DNA of 64,000 nucleotides from contig CAWEJL010000005.1 in the NCBI GenBank assembly GCA_963809385.1, forward strand, positions 248,001 to 312,000, read 5' to 3'. Positions 42,712 through 51,398 of this stretch are shown in pieces (the stretch's first letter is position 1; each line of letters opens with the position of its first letter). The notes beneath the pieces were generated by a model, which saw nothing but the letters and a program-made list of their open reading frames with translations, was not told the origin of the DNA and ran no database searches. The stretch comes from JAKAIY01 sp963809385 (GTDB taxonomy: Bacteria; Chloroflexota; Ktedonobacteria; Ktedonobacterales; JADMIN01). Made by a program: the position numbers and the translations under genes.

Positions 42712-44241
42712 TCACTGGGCAGGAATGAGGTCTGACGCGACCGAGTGCTGGTATCCAACGGGATCAAAGCGACGCGCGCGCAGCCAGAACTCCCAGGTGA
42801 ATCCGGGCCAGAGCGTCGTGTTGCGCCCGCGCGCGTCCAGATACCAGCTTCCGCATCCAGAGGTCCATACCGTGTTGCGCATGCGGCGCTGGATCCGCTC
42901 ATTGAACGACTTCATCACACCAGGCCGCACATCAAGCGCCGCTACACCCTGGCGCCGCATGTAGCGTAGCGCATCGAGTATGTAGCTGATCTGCGCCTCG
43001 ATCATGAAGATCATCGAGGAATGACCGAGGCCGGTATTGGGGCCAATCAGGAAGAAAAGATTCGGGAAGCCGGAAACTGTGGCGCCGAGATAGGCCTCGG
43101 AGCCATCACGCCAAACCTCCGACAAGCGGAGCCCGTCGCGACCACGAATGCGCTGCGCAATAGGAACATCCGCGACGTGAAAGCCAGTCGCCAGGATGAC
43201 CGTCTCGATCTCGCGCTCGGCGCCGTCATTGGTGATGATGGATGCGGGGCGTATCTCGCGGATACCCTCAGTGACAACCTCAACGTTCGGCCGGGTCAGT
43301 GCGGGATAAAAATCGTCCGAGAGCAAAATGCGCTTGCAGCCCATCCGATAGTTCGGTGTCAGCTTGGCGCGCAGAACGGGATCGGCGATCTGCTGTTCCA
43401 TGTGACGCAGGACGAGGCGCTCGGCGCGCTGGAGAATCCCCGGCTGATAGACCATCCCCAGCGCGCTGACCTCGCGCTGCCAGTAGATCGCGTCGCGCGT
43501 CAGCCGTCGCGCGACCGGCGCGGCGCGGTAGAGGGCGCGCCGCCAGCCAGGTATCTCCCGGTCCTCGCGCGGAATGATCCACGGCGGGGTACGCTGAAAG
43601 AGCGTAAGACGCCCAACGGATGATTGGATTCGCGGGACGAACTGAATCGCCGACGCGCCCGTGCCAATCACCGCGATACGCTCGCTGGTCAGATCGTGCG
43701 TGTGATCCCAGCGCGCCGAGTGAAAGATGGCCCCCTCGAAGCGATCAAGGCCGGGTATTGCGGGCATGGCTGGCTCGCTCAACGGCCCAGCGCCGAGCAC
43801 GAGCACGCTGGCGGTCAGCGGACCCTGGCTGGTCGCGATACGCCAGCGCTGGGCCGGGGCATCCCAGGTCATCTCCGTCACTTCGGTATTCCAGCGAATG
43901 TGCGGCCCGATTCCAAAACGCTCGACACAATCGCGCAGATACGCGAATATCTCCGGCTGGGGCGAGTAGGAGCGGCTCCAATTAGGGTTCGGCGCGAATG
44001 AGAAAGAGTAGAGGTGCGAGGGAACATCGCACGCGCAACCAGGATACGTATTGTCGCGCCACGTCCCGCCTACACCGGCTCCGCGCTCGAGCACAGCAAA
44101 GTCACTGTCGCCCTGGCGCTTGAGGCGAATAGCCATACCAAGCCCGGAGAATCCAGCGCCGACGATGGCGACGCGCACATGCCGCTCACTCGCTTGCTCT
44201 GCTACCAGGCCAGCCGCCGTTTCATCCTGAACCGCCGCCAT
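42712..44241 (-). CDS. Flavin-containing monooxygenase, Baeyer-Villiger type
   Basis: 509 residues. FAD motif VAIVGAGFSGLGMAIRLK, followed by GVGGTWRDNTYPGCACDVPSHLYSFSF; the Baeyer-Villiger fingerprint FEGAIFHSARWDH; NADPH motif IAVIGTGASAIQFVP. The enzyme inserts oxygen next to ketones using NADPH and O2. GGAGGG eight bases upstream supports the ATG at 44241. It is convergent with the HD gene and divergent from a lipoprotein, with a 284-base upstream gap where I see no strong site. Confidence 0.92.
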   Translation of the reverse strand: MAAVQDETAAGLVAEQASERHVRVAIVGAGFSGLGMAIRLKRQGDSDFAVLERGAGVGGTWRDNTYPGCACDVPSHLYSFSFAPNPNWSRSYSPQPEIFAYLRDCVERFGIGPHIRWNTEVTEMTWDAPAQRWRIATSQGPLTASVLVLGAGPLSEPAMPAIPGLDRFEGAIFHSARWDHTHDLTSERIAVIGTGASAIQFVPRIQSSVGRLTLFQRTPPWIIPREDREIPGWRRALYRAAPVARRLTRDAIYWQREVSALGMVYQPGILQRAERLVLRHMEQQIADPVLRAKLTPNYRMGCKRILLSDDFYPALTRPNVEVVTEGIREIRPASIITNDGAEREIETVILATGFHVADVPIAQRIRGRDGLRLSEVWRDGSEAYLGATVSGFPNLFFLIGPNTGLGHSSMIFMIEAQISYILDALRYMRRQGVAALDVRPGVMKSFNERIQRRMRNTVWTSGCGSWYLDARGRNTTLWPGFTWEFWLRARRFDPVGYQHSVASDLIPAQ

Positions 44242-44525
44242 ACAGCGCTCCCTCCAGCTGAATGTCCGTGTGGGATGTGCGACGCCTTGCCTCCCACCGT
44301 AGCGCCAGCATACACGACGGCGCGCCGCAAACTCAATGGCGAGGCGCGCAAATCGCGATATTATCGCGATATGATGGTACTTGCCGCTACTGTGATTGAC
44401 CAGTCTACAGCCTGTAGGCTACGCTCAAGTCATCGCATGCCAACGACCGGCGTCTTCCATACTTCTCGGCCGGCATGAGTGTCAGGGATATCCATTGTCC
44501 GGCTTACGAGGAGTACAAGCCCCCT

Positions 44526-45509
44526 ATGTGGCTTTCGCGCATCATGTGGCTTCCGCTCGTCGCGCTACTCGTGACGACGCTGTTAGCTGGGTGCGGCTCG
44601 CCTCAGGCCACGACGCAGTTTGATGGGAATGCTGTTTCCTTAGGCGTCACAGCGTCCGTGACTCAACCGGTCTTTGACCCCAGCGTGGGAGCGCCACTGC
44701 CCGACCATCGTATCGTCGCGGCGTATGGCATCGTTGGCGGATCACCCGTCAACGGCCCCGCGTCCACACTCGACATGCTGAATACCTACCTGCCACAGCT
44801 TCAGCAGCTAGCACAGCAATACGCGACGCTCGATCCAACACACCCAACCCAACTAGCGGTTGACCTCGTGGTGAACAGTATCCAGCCCTGCTCGGCTTTC
44901 CCACGCTGGTGCGCCTCATTCACCGATGACGCAACGATTCAGGCGTACATCCAGTTCTGCCAGAAACATAATATGCTGCTCTTCTTTGACCTGCAACTTG
45001 GCGTGGAGCCGGTCTCCGACGCGGTGACCGCCTATGTCCAGAGCTACCTCGAGAAATACTCGTTTACCGAGCTAGCGCTCGATACAGAGTTTCACTTCCC
45101 AAACACACCGCAAGGCTACGCTGACGCCGCTGGTTATCCCTGCTGCCTGGGCTGGATGGACGCCAGTGAGGTCAATTGGGCGATCAACGATCTCGCGAAG
45201 ATCTCCCTACAGCAGCGCCTCCCCCGAAAGGTGCTGATCATCCATCAGTGGAACCCAGCGGTCCTCACGAACAAGAACGGAATCGCGCGCAACCCGAATG
45301 TCTCGGTCGTCCTCCAGTCCGACGGGTTTGGCTACGTCCCAAACAAGATTGGCGACTATCAAGAGTTCGTACAGAGCGACATGGTGGGATATGGGGGCTA
45401 CAAGCTCTTTTACCAGTACCCCGGCAGTACCTCATACGATATGCCGCTTCAGTCACCCAGGGATGTCATGGCGCTGTTCCCGCAGCCGCTGTTCATCTCT
45501 TATCAGTGA
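44526..45509 (+). CDS. Lipoprotein of unknown function
   Basis: 327 residues. Lipoprotein signal MWLSRIMWLPLVALLVTTLLAGC with lipobox LLAGC. The body contains VAAYGIVGGSPVNGPASTLDMLNTYLPQLQQLAQQYA and LLFFDLQLGVEPVSDAVTAYVQSYLEKYSFTELALDTEFHF, and the C-terminal part IDDLAK/VLIIHQW and YGGYKLFYQYPGS; the sequence of strands suggests a TIM-barrel-like fold related to glycoside-hydrolase-like domains, but I cannot name a family. An earlier ATG at 44475 would hide the signal. Confidence 0.7.
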   Translation: MWLSRIMWLPLVALLVTTLLAGCGSPQATTQFDGNAVSLGVTASVTQPVFDPSVGAPLPDHRIVAAYGIVGGSPVNGPASTLDMLNTYLPQLQQLAQQYATLDPTHPTQLAVDLVVNSIQPCSAFPRWCASFTDDATIQAYIQFCQKHNMLLFFDLQLGVEPVSDAVTAYVQSYLEKYSFTELALDTEFHFPNTPQGYADAAGYPCCLGWMDASEVNWAINDLAKISLQQRLPRKVLIIHQWNPAVLTNKNGIARNPNVSVVLQSDGFGYVPNKIGDYQEFVQSDMVGYGGYKLFYQYPGSTSYDMPLQSPRDVMALFPQPLFISYQ

Positions 45510-45530
45510 GCGCGGCGGATGAGGGTTAGT

Positions 45531-46802
45531 ATGACAGCCAGCGTTCAGTGGGGCGCACACCCGCGTGCGAAGCGCGGCGCCCATATTATCCTGCTGGCCG
45601 TAGGACTGCTCGCGGCGCTCATGCTCCCAGGCTGTGCGCTCGGCGGTGGGAGCGGCGCGACGCAAACGCTCAGCCTCCTCACCGTGTTCCCGCTGACCGG
45701 AGCTGACGGCGCAGTAGGCCAGGCGATGCAGCGTGGGGTAGATCTGGCGATCCAGCAAAACGCCTCGCTTGGCGGCGGCTTTCAACTCTCCGTCAGCCAT
45801 ATTGATGAATCACTTGGGAACGCGAGCCAGGTAGTCGCGGCGGACATCGCGAGCGGACAGGTGATGGGCGTAGTCGGCCCATTCTCCAGCGAGAGCGCGT
45901 TGACCATCGAGCCAGTCATCGAGCGCGCGGGCGTCGTGACGATCACACCGAGCGCGACGCTGCCTGGCCTCACCCTAGCGGACCGCGCAAAGGCGGAGGG
46001 CCTCTCCTACGCGCAGATTCATCCACAAGGCGCGCCGGTGGCGTTCCTGCGGCTTCCCCAGACGAGCGACGCGGAGGGCAAAGCGGCGGCGGACCTCGCG
46101 ATTGCGTCAGGCCCGCACGGATTGTCCGCGCGCTCCATTTTCGTTGTCGACGATGGGTCGCTATCTGGCAAAGCGCTTGCCGCCGCGTTCAGCGCCGAGT
46201 TGACCGCTAAACACGGCTCCATTGCGGGGCGCCAGTCACTATCTGGTGGCGTGATTGGCAATTCAATGCTGGTGGTGGCGGCAATAGTCCAGGCGTATCC
46301 AGACGCCGTTTTCTACGCGGGCGACACACTGGCAGGCGCGCAATTACGCAACGCGCTGTCGCTCGCAGGAGCGCCGCAGCTTCAACTGCTGACCGCTGGC
46401 GCTATCGCCAACAACCCTAGCTGGAGTGATGCGGTCGGCGGCGCGCTGATCTCCGGCTCCACAACGGCGCTACTGCCCGCGCGCGACCTTTCCACGCTAA
46501 CGGGAGCGAATTCCTTCGTATCCGCATACAAGGCAGCGAATCAGGGCGCGGAGCCGCTGCCGCAGGCCGCGCTGGCCTATGACGCGGCGATGGATGAGAT
46601 CGCCGCGATCAAAGCTACTATCAGCGCGGGCAAGAACCCGACCCCCAGCGCGGTTTTGGCTAGTGTCTCCTCCGCGACCTATCACGGCGTCACCGGTGAT
46701 CTCACCTTCGACAAGAACGGCGACAACACCAGCGCGATCCCGTTCAGTGTCTACAGCGATACTAAAGGCGCGTGGGCCTACCGCGCCAGCGTAGGCGGTT
46801 GA
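45531..46802 (+). CDS. Branched-chain amino acid-type ABC transporter substrate-binding lipoprotein
   Basis: 423 residues. Lipobox LMLPGC after a basic start. The type I periplasmic-binding fold of the LivJ/AmiC family is seen in LLTVFPLTGADGAVGQAMQRGVDLAIQQN, VVAADIASGQVMGVVGPFSSESALTIEPVIERAGVVTITPSAT and YDAAMDEIAAIKATI. No LivHMGF permease or ATPase genes are in the window, so it may serve a distant transporter or act as a sensor. It starts 22 bases after the preceding lipoprotein; the two are probably co-expressed. Confidence 0.88.
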   Translation: MTASVQWGAHPRAKRGAHIILLAVGLLAALMLPGCALGGGSGATQTLSLLTVFPLTGADGAVGQAMQRGVDLAIQQNASLGGGFQLSVSHIDESLGNASQVVAADIASGQVMGVVGPFSSESALTIEPVIERAGVVTITPSATLPGLTLADRAKAEGLSYAQIHPQGAPVAFLRLPQTSDAEGKAAADLAIASGPHGLSARSIFVVDDGSLSGKALAAAFSAELTAKHGSIAGRQSLSGGVIGNSMLVVAAIVQAYPDAVFYAGDTLAGAQLRNALSLAGAPQLQLLTAGAIANNPSWSDAVGGALISGSTTALLPARDLSTLTGANSFVSAYKAANQGAEPLPQAALAYDAAMDEIAAIKATISAGKNPTPSAVLASVSSATYHGVTGDLTFDKNGDNTSAIPFSVYSDTKGAWAYRASVGG

Positions 46803-46883
46803 GCGCACAGAATATCCGCCCCAGCCTCTACTCCCAAGAATTCTCTCACGCTCCCACCACCTACGCCAGAAATTGCACGGCGT

Positions 46884-46957
46884 CCGGCTTGCTCTAGGGT
46901 TATCTGCGCGCGCATGGCGCCCGGCTTGCTCTAGGGTTATCTGCGCGCGCATGGCGC
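46884..46957. repeat. Perfect tandem duplication, 37 bp x 2
   Basis: CCGGCTTGCTCTAGGG begins both copies (46884-46920 and 46921-46957), which are identical over 37 bases. It lies in the gap between the substrate-binding protein and the DUF1269 gene. Each copy contains GCGCGCGC. No ORF. Confidence 0.9.
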
Positions 46958-47033
46958 CCGGCCAGAGTGACCGGGAGCGGATACTCCAAGAGCATGGAGG
47001 CGCGGCGCATTGCGTTCAGGAGCGCGGCTATTC

Positions 47034-47585
47034 ATGAGCACATTGATTGCGTTGAAGTTCCCCACGGCGGATGGGGCCGAGCGTACCCTGGCGACTGTCC
47101 AGGATTTGCAAAGGCAGCAGCTCATCACAGTACAAGACGCAGCGATCGTGACCTGGCCGGCTGACAAGAAAAAGCCAAAGACGCGTCAACTCAGCGACAT
47201 GAAGGGCGCTGGCGCGCTGGGCGGCGCGTTTTGGGGCTTTCTCTTCGGGCTGCTGTTCTTCATCCCAGTGATAGGGTTGGCCATTGGCGCTGGCCTGGGC
47301 GCGCTGGCTGGCTCGATGGCCGATATGGGAATCGACGACAACTTCATCAATCAGGTGAAAGCGAAAGTCGTCCCCGGCACGTCAGCGCTCTTCCTGCTCA
47401 CCAGCAACGCGGTCATGGATCGCGTATTGGATGCGATGAAAAACATCCCCATGGAGTTGATATCCACTAACCTGCCGAAGGAACAAGAGGACAAACTGCG
47501 TGCCGCCTTCGAGGAGGAAGAGGAGCCAGGCGCTGCCGCCAGTGGCCCCAGCGCCCCAGCCACTGGCGCAACTCCATCCATTTGA
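47034..47585 (+). CDS. DUF1269 domain membrane protein
   Basis: 183 residues. STLIALKFPTADGAERTLATVQDLQRQQLITVQDAAIVTWPADKKKPKTRQL is the conserved start of DUF1269; a glycine-rich hydrophobic hairpin follows (GALGGAFWGFLFGLLFFIPVIGLAIGAGLGALAG), then FINQVKAKVVPGTSALFLLTSNAVMDRVLDAM. Function unknown; often linked to stress or ion homeostasis. AGGAG ten bases upstream sets the ATG at 47034. Confidence 0.9.
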   Translation: MSTLIALKFPTADGAERTLATVQDLQRQQLITVQDAAIVTWPADKKKPKTRQLSDMKGAGALGGAFWGFLFGLLFFIPVIGLAIGAGLGALAGSMADMGIDDNFINQVKAKVVPGTSALFLLTSNAVMDRVLDAMKNIPMELISTNLPKEQEDKLRAAFEEEEEPGAAASGPSAPATGATPSI

Positions 47586-47701
47586 GACGAACTGCGCCCG
47601 GCGAAACACATGCGCGCTTGAGGCTATAGAGCCACAAGCGCGCATGTGCATTACTTCGCTGACTACACCATCTCTTAGCGGCGAGGGTTAAGCGGCGAGG
47701 G

Positions 47702-48241
47702 TTAGCGGCGGGGAAGGAATGCAGGGCGCAGAACCTGCCGCTGTGTCCGGCGCCAGAGCATCACGCCGAGCGCGATGATCACGCCGCCGAGCGCAAGATA
47801 GAATTCCTGGAGCCAGGCGACCGGCTGCGCTGGCTGATCTACGGCGGTCAGGCCAACGATGGCGATCTCGACCAACTCGAAGCTGACGATCATCGCGCCG
47901 GACAGGATGGCGATCAACGCGCCAGCCGCAGGTCTCAGCAACACCAGCACAGCCGCGAGGAGCGCGCTGCCACCTACCAGAACGCCAAGCGCGAGCGCAG
48001 GGACAGTGTAATCCGTGAATGGGCCGCGCAGGAGATATTCCTTGGGCAGCGTGGGAATGGCGAATAGCGCGCCCCCAATGGCGGTTACGGCGAGGAATGC
48101 CGCAAGCGCCGCGAGCGTCAGGCGCAGCCCCATATGTCGCTCCATGGGCTTTACCAGCGGAGCGGTTCGCGGGAGCTCGCTTTTCGGAGCCGGTGAGGCT
48201 TCTGGTACCTGTGGGGCGGTTGGTGGCGTGTAAGTGGCCAT
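47702..48241 (-). CDS. Four-helix membrane protein of unknown function
   Basis: 179 residues. A Pro-rich cytoplasmic N-terminus (~35 residues) precedes four hydrophobic helices at about 42-65, 82-105, 108-135 and 148-165. I see no catalytic motif. It is convergent with the DUF1269 gene. The N-terminal ATG is at 48241. Confidence 0.7.
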   Translation of the reverse strand: MATYTPPTAPQVPEASPAPKSELPRTAPLVKPMERHMGLRLTLAALAAFLAVTAIGGALFAIPTLPKEYLLRGPFTDYTVPALALGVLVGGSALLAAVLVLLRPAAGALIAILSGAMIVSFELVEIAIVGLTAVDQPAQPVAWLQEFYLALGGVIIALGVMLWRRTQRQVLRPAFLPRR

Positions 48242-48561
48242 GTGAAACTCGCTTTTCTGGCGAGGAACGTCAGGCGCATGGGACGTGAAATGTGGCGCCT
48301 GTTCACTTCGCCATCCTTTAGGCTACTTGCGCCCATTCTCAGCCAAGGCACGATTCCGCCCCCGCATGTCACGAGCGTGTCAGCGCCTCCCGTGCTCCGA
48401 AAGCGCGCGCCGCTTGTGTGACGTGTGGCGCCAGGATGCACCGTTCCGCCCATTGCGGGCTCATCCGCTCCCTGCTAGAATGCCTCTACGCCTCCAGCCC
48501 GAAGCCAGCATGCATCTGGCAAACATCGAGGCTAGTGGCTCCCGGAGGGGGATTTTTCGAT
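48242..48561. other. Divergent intergenic region without a clear feature
   Basis: 320 bases between a leftward membrane gene and the rightward phosphatase. Promoters for both should be here, but no consensus boxes stand out. An open frame covers part of it without protein-like composition. Confidence 0.5.
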
Positions 48562-49287
48562 ATGAGGTTTTTTGGTGGATCACAGTCACAGGCCAGGCTA
48601 GAAGGGCGCTCACATGGGCGCGATCTTCACCATCAGGCGCACGCGGGCTGGCGCAAGCTCGTGCTCGTCCGTCATGGCCAGACGGATTTCAATATCAAAC
48701 ATCTGCTCCCAGGCCAACTCCCAGGCATCCCGCTCAATGAGGAGGGGCGGAGCGAGGCCCAGGCGACCGCCAACGGGCTACGCGACCTGCCGTTAACGGC
48801 CATCATCGCGTCGCCGCTGGAACGCACCATGGAGACCGCCACATACCTCAACGCGAGTCGCACCCTCACCATCCAGCAGGACCGCGATTTGCTGGATACA
48901 GACTACGGACGCTTCAGCGGCCAGAACTACGAAGAACTGGACAAGAGCGATCCAGCGTGGGCTCGCTTTGTCACCGAGCCAACCTACGCGCCCAGCGGCG
49001 TGGAAAGTTTCGAGGCAGTGCAGCGGCGCGCAGTCCGCGCGGCGGAGCGCTGGCGTCACGCTGATGGCGTGGGCGAATGGGTCGCGCTGGTGACGCATGC
49101 CGACCTCGTGAAGTTGATCGTCGCCCACTACATGCATGTTCCACTCAACAGCGTCCCGCTCATCAACATGGACAACGCCGCCGTATCCCTGCTGGCGTTC
49201 CATCCCAACCCCAAGCAGCCACCCTCCTTGTTGTGCTTCAACTGGACATCGCCCGCGCTCTGGCTGGCCGCTGCAGCCAAGGCATAG
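48562..49287 (+). CDS. Histidine phosphatase family protein
   Basis: 241 residues. The catalytic phospho-His motif is LVLVRHGQTDFN (~residues 36-47) and the second His is VALVTHADLVKLIV; Arg/Glu contacts appear in SPLERTMETA and the TDYGRFSGQNYEEL region. Similar to cobC/gpm-type phosphatases. GGAGGGGG ten bases before 48562 supports this start, although a short frame from ATG 48614 (MGAIFTIRRTRA) would also make sense if one base were missing at ~48650. A 17-bp hairpin follows. Confidence 0.85.
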   Translation: MRFFGGSQSQARLEGRSHGRDLHHQAHAGWRKLVLVRHGQTDFNIKHLLPGQLPGIPLNEEGRSEAQATANGLRDLPLTAIIASPLERTMETATYLNASRTLTIQQDRDLLDTDYGRFSGQNYEELDKSDPAWARFVTEPTYAPSGVESFEAVQRRAVRAAERWRHADGVGEWVALVTHADLVKLIVAHYMHVPLNSVPLINMDNAAVSLLAFHPNPKQPPSLLCFNWTSPALWLAAAAKA

Positions 49288-49311
49288 CAGCGCGCACAAG
49301 CCTCGCGAATA

Positions 49312-49357
49312 TGCAAAACTTCAGCGCCTCCGCGTACACAGGCGCTGAAGTTTTGCA
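49312..49357 (+). terminator. Long perfect hairpin after the phosphatase gene
   Basis: TGCAAAACTTCAGCGCC (49312-49328) is the exact complement of 49341-49357. The 17-bp stem with a 12-base loop lies 25 bases after the stop; no T tract beyond the stem itself on the plus strand (TTTT within it). Confidence 0.65.
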
Positions 49358-49455
49358 ATGGACGATTGGCGCAACGGCCACCACACAGATACAATGGCGC
49401 TCACGGGCGTATAGCCAGCGTGGCCTAAGGCCACGGAAACGTGAGGAGCGCCACC

Positions 49456-49551
49456 ATGAGCCAGGCGCCAGTGAATTCACATTCTCTCAGTCAACAAAAA
49501 CGCCCTACACGCGACACCAGACTGGGTTTATCCACACAGCTATCGAGTTAA
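49456..49551 (+). CDS. Putative 31-residue peptide
   Basis: ATG with GAGGAG seven bases upstream, coding for a Ser/Gln/Arg-rich peptide (begins MSQAPVNSHSLSQQKR, ends with TAA). It lies in the 450-base gap before the SDR operon and has no recognised similarity. The ribosome site is the only support. Confidence 0.35.
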   Translation: MSQAPVNSHSLSQQKRPTRDTRLGLSTQLSS

Positions 49552-49739
49552 GCGGCTGCAGGCCTGACGCCAACCACACTGACGTGAGCTATCAGCGGTA
49601 AAACGGCTCGAAGAAGACCGCTCTATTTTCTTGGCCATGCTGTCGAATGTCACTGAGCGAACGTTGGGTTAGACTGTCATGGAGGAGCTGCCGGCGGGTT
49701 GGGGCGCCCGTCGTATACGCTCAGGGAGAAAGCATCGCA

Positions 49740-50549
49740 ATGGCGGCGCACAGCTATGATGCGGGTGGCCGAGATTTCGCGGGGCGCGTCGCCCTCGTGA
49801 CCGGCTGCGGCAGCCGCGAGGGCATCGGCTACGCCTGCGCGCGCGAGCTAGCCCGCCAGGGGGCTAGCGTCGCCATCACGTCCACCACCGACCGAATTCA
49901 TGAGCGCGCGGCGGAGCTCGCCGTGGATGGCGCCAACGTCAAGGCGTATGTGGCTGACCTCACATCAGACGAGCAGGTAGCGGCCCTGGTAGACGCCGTA
50001 CTGGGCCATTTTGGCAAGATTGATGCGCTTGTCAACAACGCCGGTATGCTCCAGTCAGGCCAGGCGGCGACCACGCGACCGTTCCTGGAAATGCGCGCTG
50101 AGGACTGGCAACGCGCACTCGCGCTAAATCTCACCACCGCTTTCTTGCTTACACGAGCGGTCGCGCCGGGGATGGTCGCGCGCGGCTACGGGCGGATCGT
50201 ACAAATGTCATCGGTGACAGGTCCCGTGGTGGCTATTCCCGGCGATAGCGGCTACGCGGCAGCCAAGGCCGGTATGCTTGGTCTAACGCGCACGCTGGCG
50301 CTCGAGCTTGGCCGCTCAGGAGTCACCGCCAACGCCGTCGCTCCCGGCTGGATCCAGACTGGCTCCTCATCCGAGGCCGAGATCGAAGCGGGACGGGCCA
50401 CACCGCTCGGGCGTCCTGGCCGGCCGGACGAAGTCGCGGTGGTCGTCGCCTTTCTCGCATCCGAGGCGGCAAGCTACGTGACCGGACAGCTGATCGTCGT
50501 TGATGGCGGCAATACGATCCAGGAACATAAAGGGCGAGGAGAAGCGTGA
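49740..50549 (+). CDS. Short-chain dehydrogenase/reductase, FabG-like
   Basis: 269 residues. Cofactor motif VALVTGCGSREGIGYACAREL (TGX3GXG), NNAG in DALVNNAGML, and catalytic Ser/Tyr/Lys in MSSVTGPVVAIPGDSGYAAAKAGMLG. GGAG-type site before 49740. It overlaps the next SDR by four bases (GTGA), so the two are translated together. Substrate unknown. Confidence 0.9.
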   Translation: MAAHSYDAGGRDFAGRVALVTGCGSREGIGYACARELARQGASVAITSTTDRIHERAAELAVDGANVKAYVADLTSDEQVAALVDAVLGHFGKIDALVNNAGMLQSGQAATTRPFLEMRAEDWQRALALNLTTAFLLTRAVAPGMVARGYGRIVQMSSVTGPVVAIPGDSGYAAAKAGMLGLTRTLALELGRSGVTANAVAPGWIQTGSSSEAEIEAGRATPLGRPGRPDEVAVVVAFLASEAASYVTGQLIVVDGGNTIQEHKGRGEA

Positions 50550-51355
50550 GCGCGAGCGACGATACCACCGATCTCCCGGAAGCGACGACCCGTGTGGCGC
50601 TCATTACCGGCGCTGCGGGCGGCATCGGCAGAGCGACCGTAGCGCGTTTTCTGCGCGACGGCTGGGCGGTAGGCCTCTGCGATGTAGACGCCGTGCGCCT
50701 CAGCGAGGTCCACGCCGCGCTCGACCCGCACGGCGCTGGCAAACTCCTGGATATCCCCACCGATCTCCGCGCTGTCTCCAACTGCGAGGGTGCGGTGCGC
50801 TCCGTCATAGACTGGGCAGGGCGGCTCGACTGCCTGGTGAACGCGGCGGGCGTGTGGACAGAAGGCCCCTCAGACGAGGCGACCGAAGACGAATGGGATC
50901 GCGTGCTGGACATCAACCTGAAGGCGACATTCTTCGTCTGCCGCTACGCGATTCCCGCGCTGGAGCGCACGGGCGGGCTTATCGTAAACCTCAGCTCCGA
51001 CGCGGGGCTGATGGGCAACCAAGGCGCCGCCATATACTCCACCTCCAAAGGTGGCGTGACGCTGCTTACGCGGGCGCTGGCGGTCGAGCTAGCCGAGCGC
51101 GGCATACGAGTGAATGCGGTCTGTCCAGGCGACGTGGATACGCCGATGATCCACTATCAAGCGGACACCTTCGGCAAGGGTGATCCAGCGGGCTATCTTC
51201 GCGGCCTCCTGGCGCACTACCCACAGGGCGAGCGCGCGCGATTCATCAGACCAGAGGAAATCGCCGCGCTGATCGCCTATCTCGCCAGTCCCGATGCGGC
51301 CCCAATTACCGGCGCCTGCATCTCCATAGACTTCGGCCTCACCGCCGGATATTGA
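50546..51355 (+). CDS. Short-chain dehydrogenase/reductase, second copy
   Basis: 269 residues. ALITGAAGGIGRATVARFL, LVNAAGVW and the catalytic SSDAGLMGNQGAAIYSTSKGGV (Ser, Tyr, Lys). GTG start at 50546 overlapping the previous stop. The two SDRs differ in sequence throughout; they are paralogues only by family. With the class III aminotransferase downstream, the set could interconvert a hydroxyl, a keto and an amino group on one substrate. Confidence 0.9.
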   Translation: MSASDDTTDLPEATTRVALITGAAGGIGRATVARFLRDGWAVGLCDVDAVRLSEVHAALDPHGAGKLLDIPTDLRAVSNCEGAVRSVIDWAGRLDCLVNAAGVWTEGPSDEATEDEWDRVLDINLKATFFVCRYAIPALERTGGLIVNLSSDAGLMGNQGAAIYSTSKGGVTLLTRALAVELAERGIRVNAVCPGDVDTPMIHYQADTFGKGDPAGYLRGLLAHYPQGERARFIRPEEIAALIAYLASPDAAPITGACISIDFGLTAGY

Positions 51356-51398
51356 ACGCACATCATTGGCCTCACTGTTAAGCGGAAGGGAAGCGGCG

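Noticed and set aside
48614..48796. 60-residue ORF overlapping the histidine phosphatase start
   Set aside because: Only its first dozen residues could be genuine, and only with a missing base; kept as a note on the phosphatase start.
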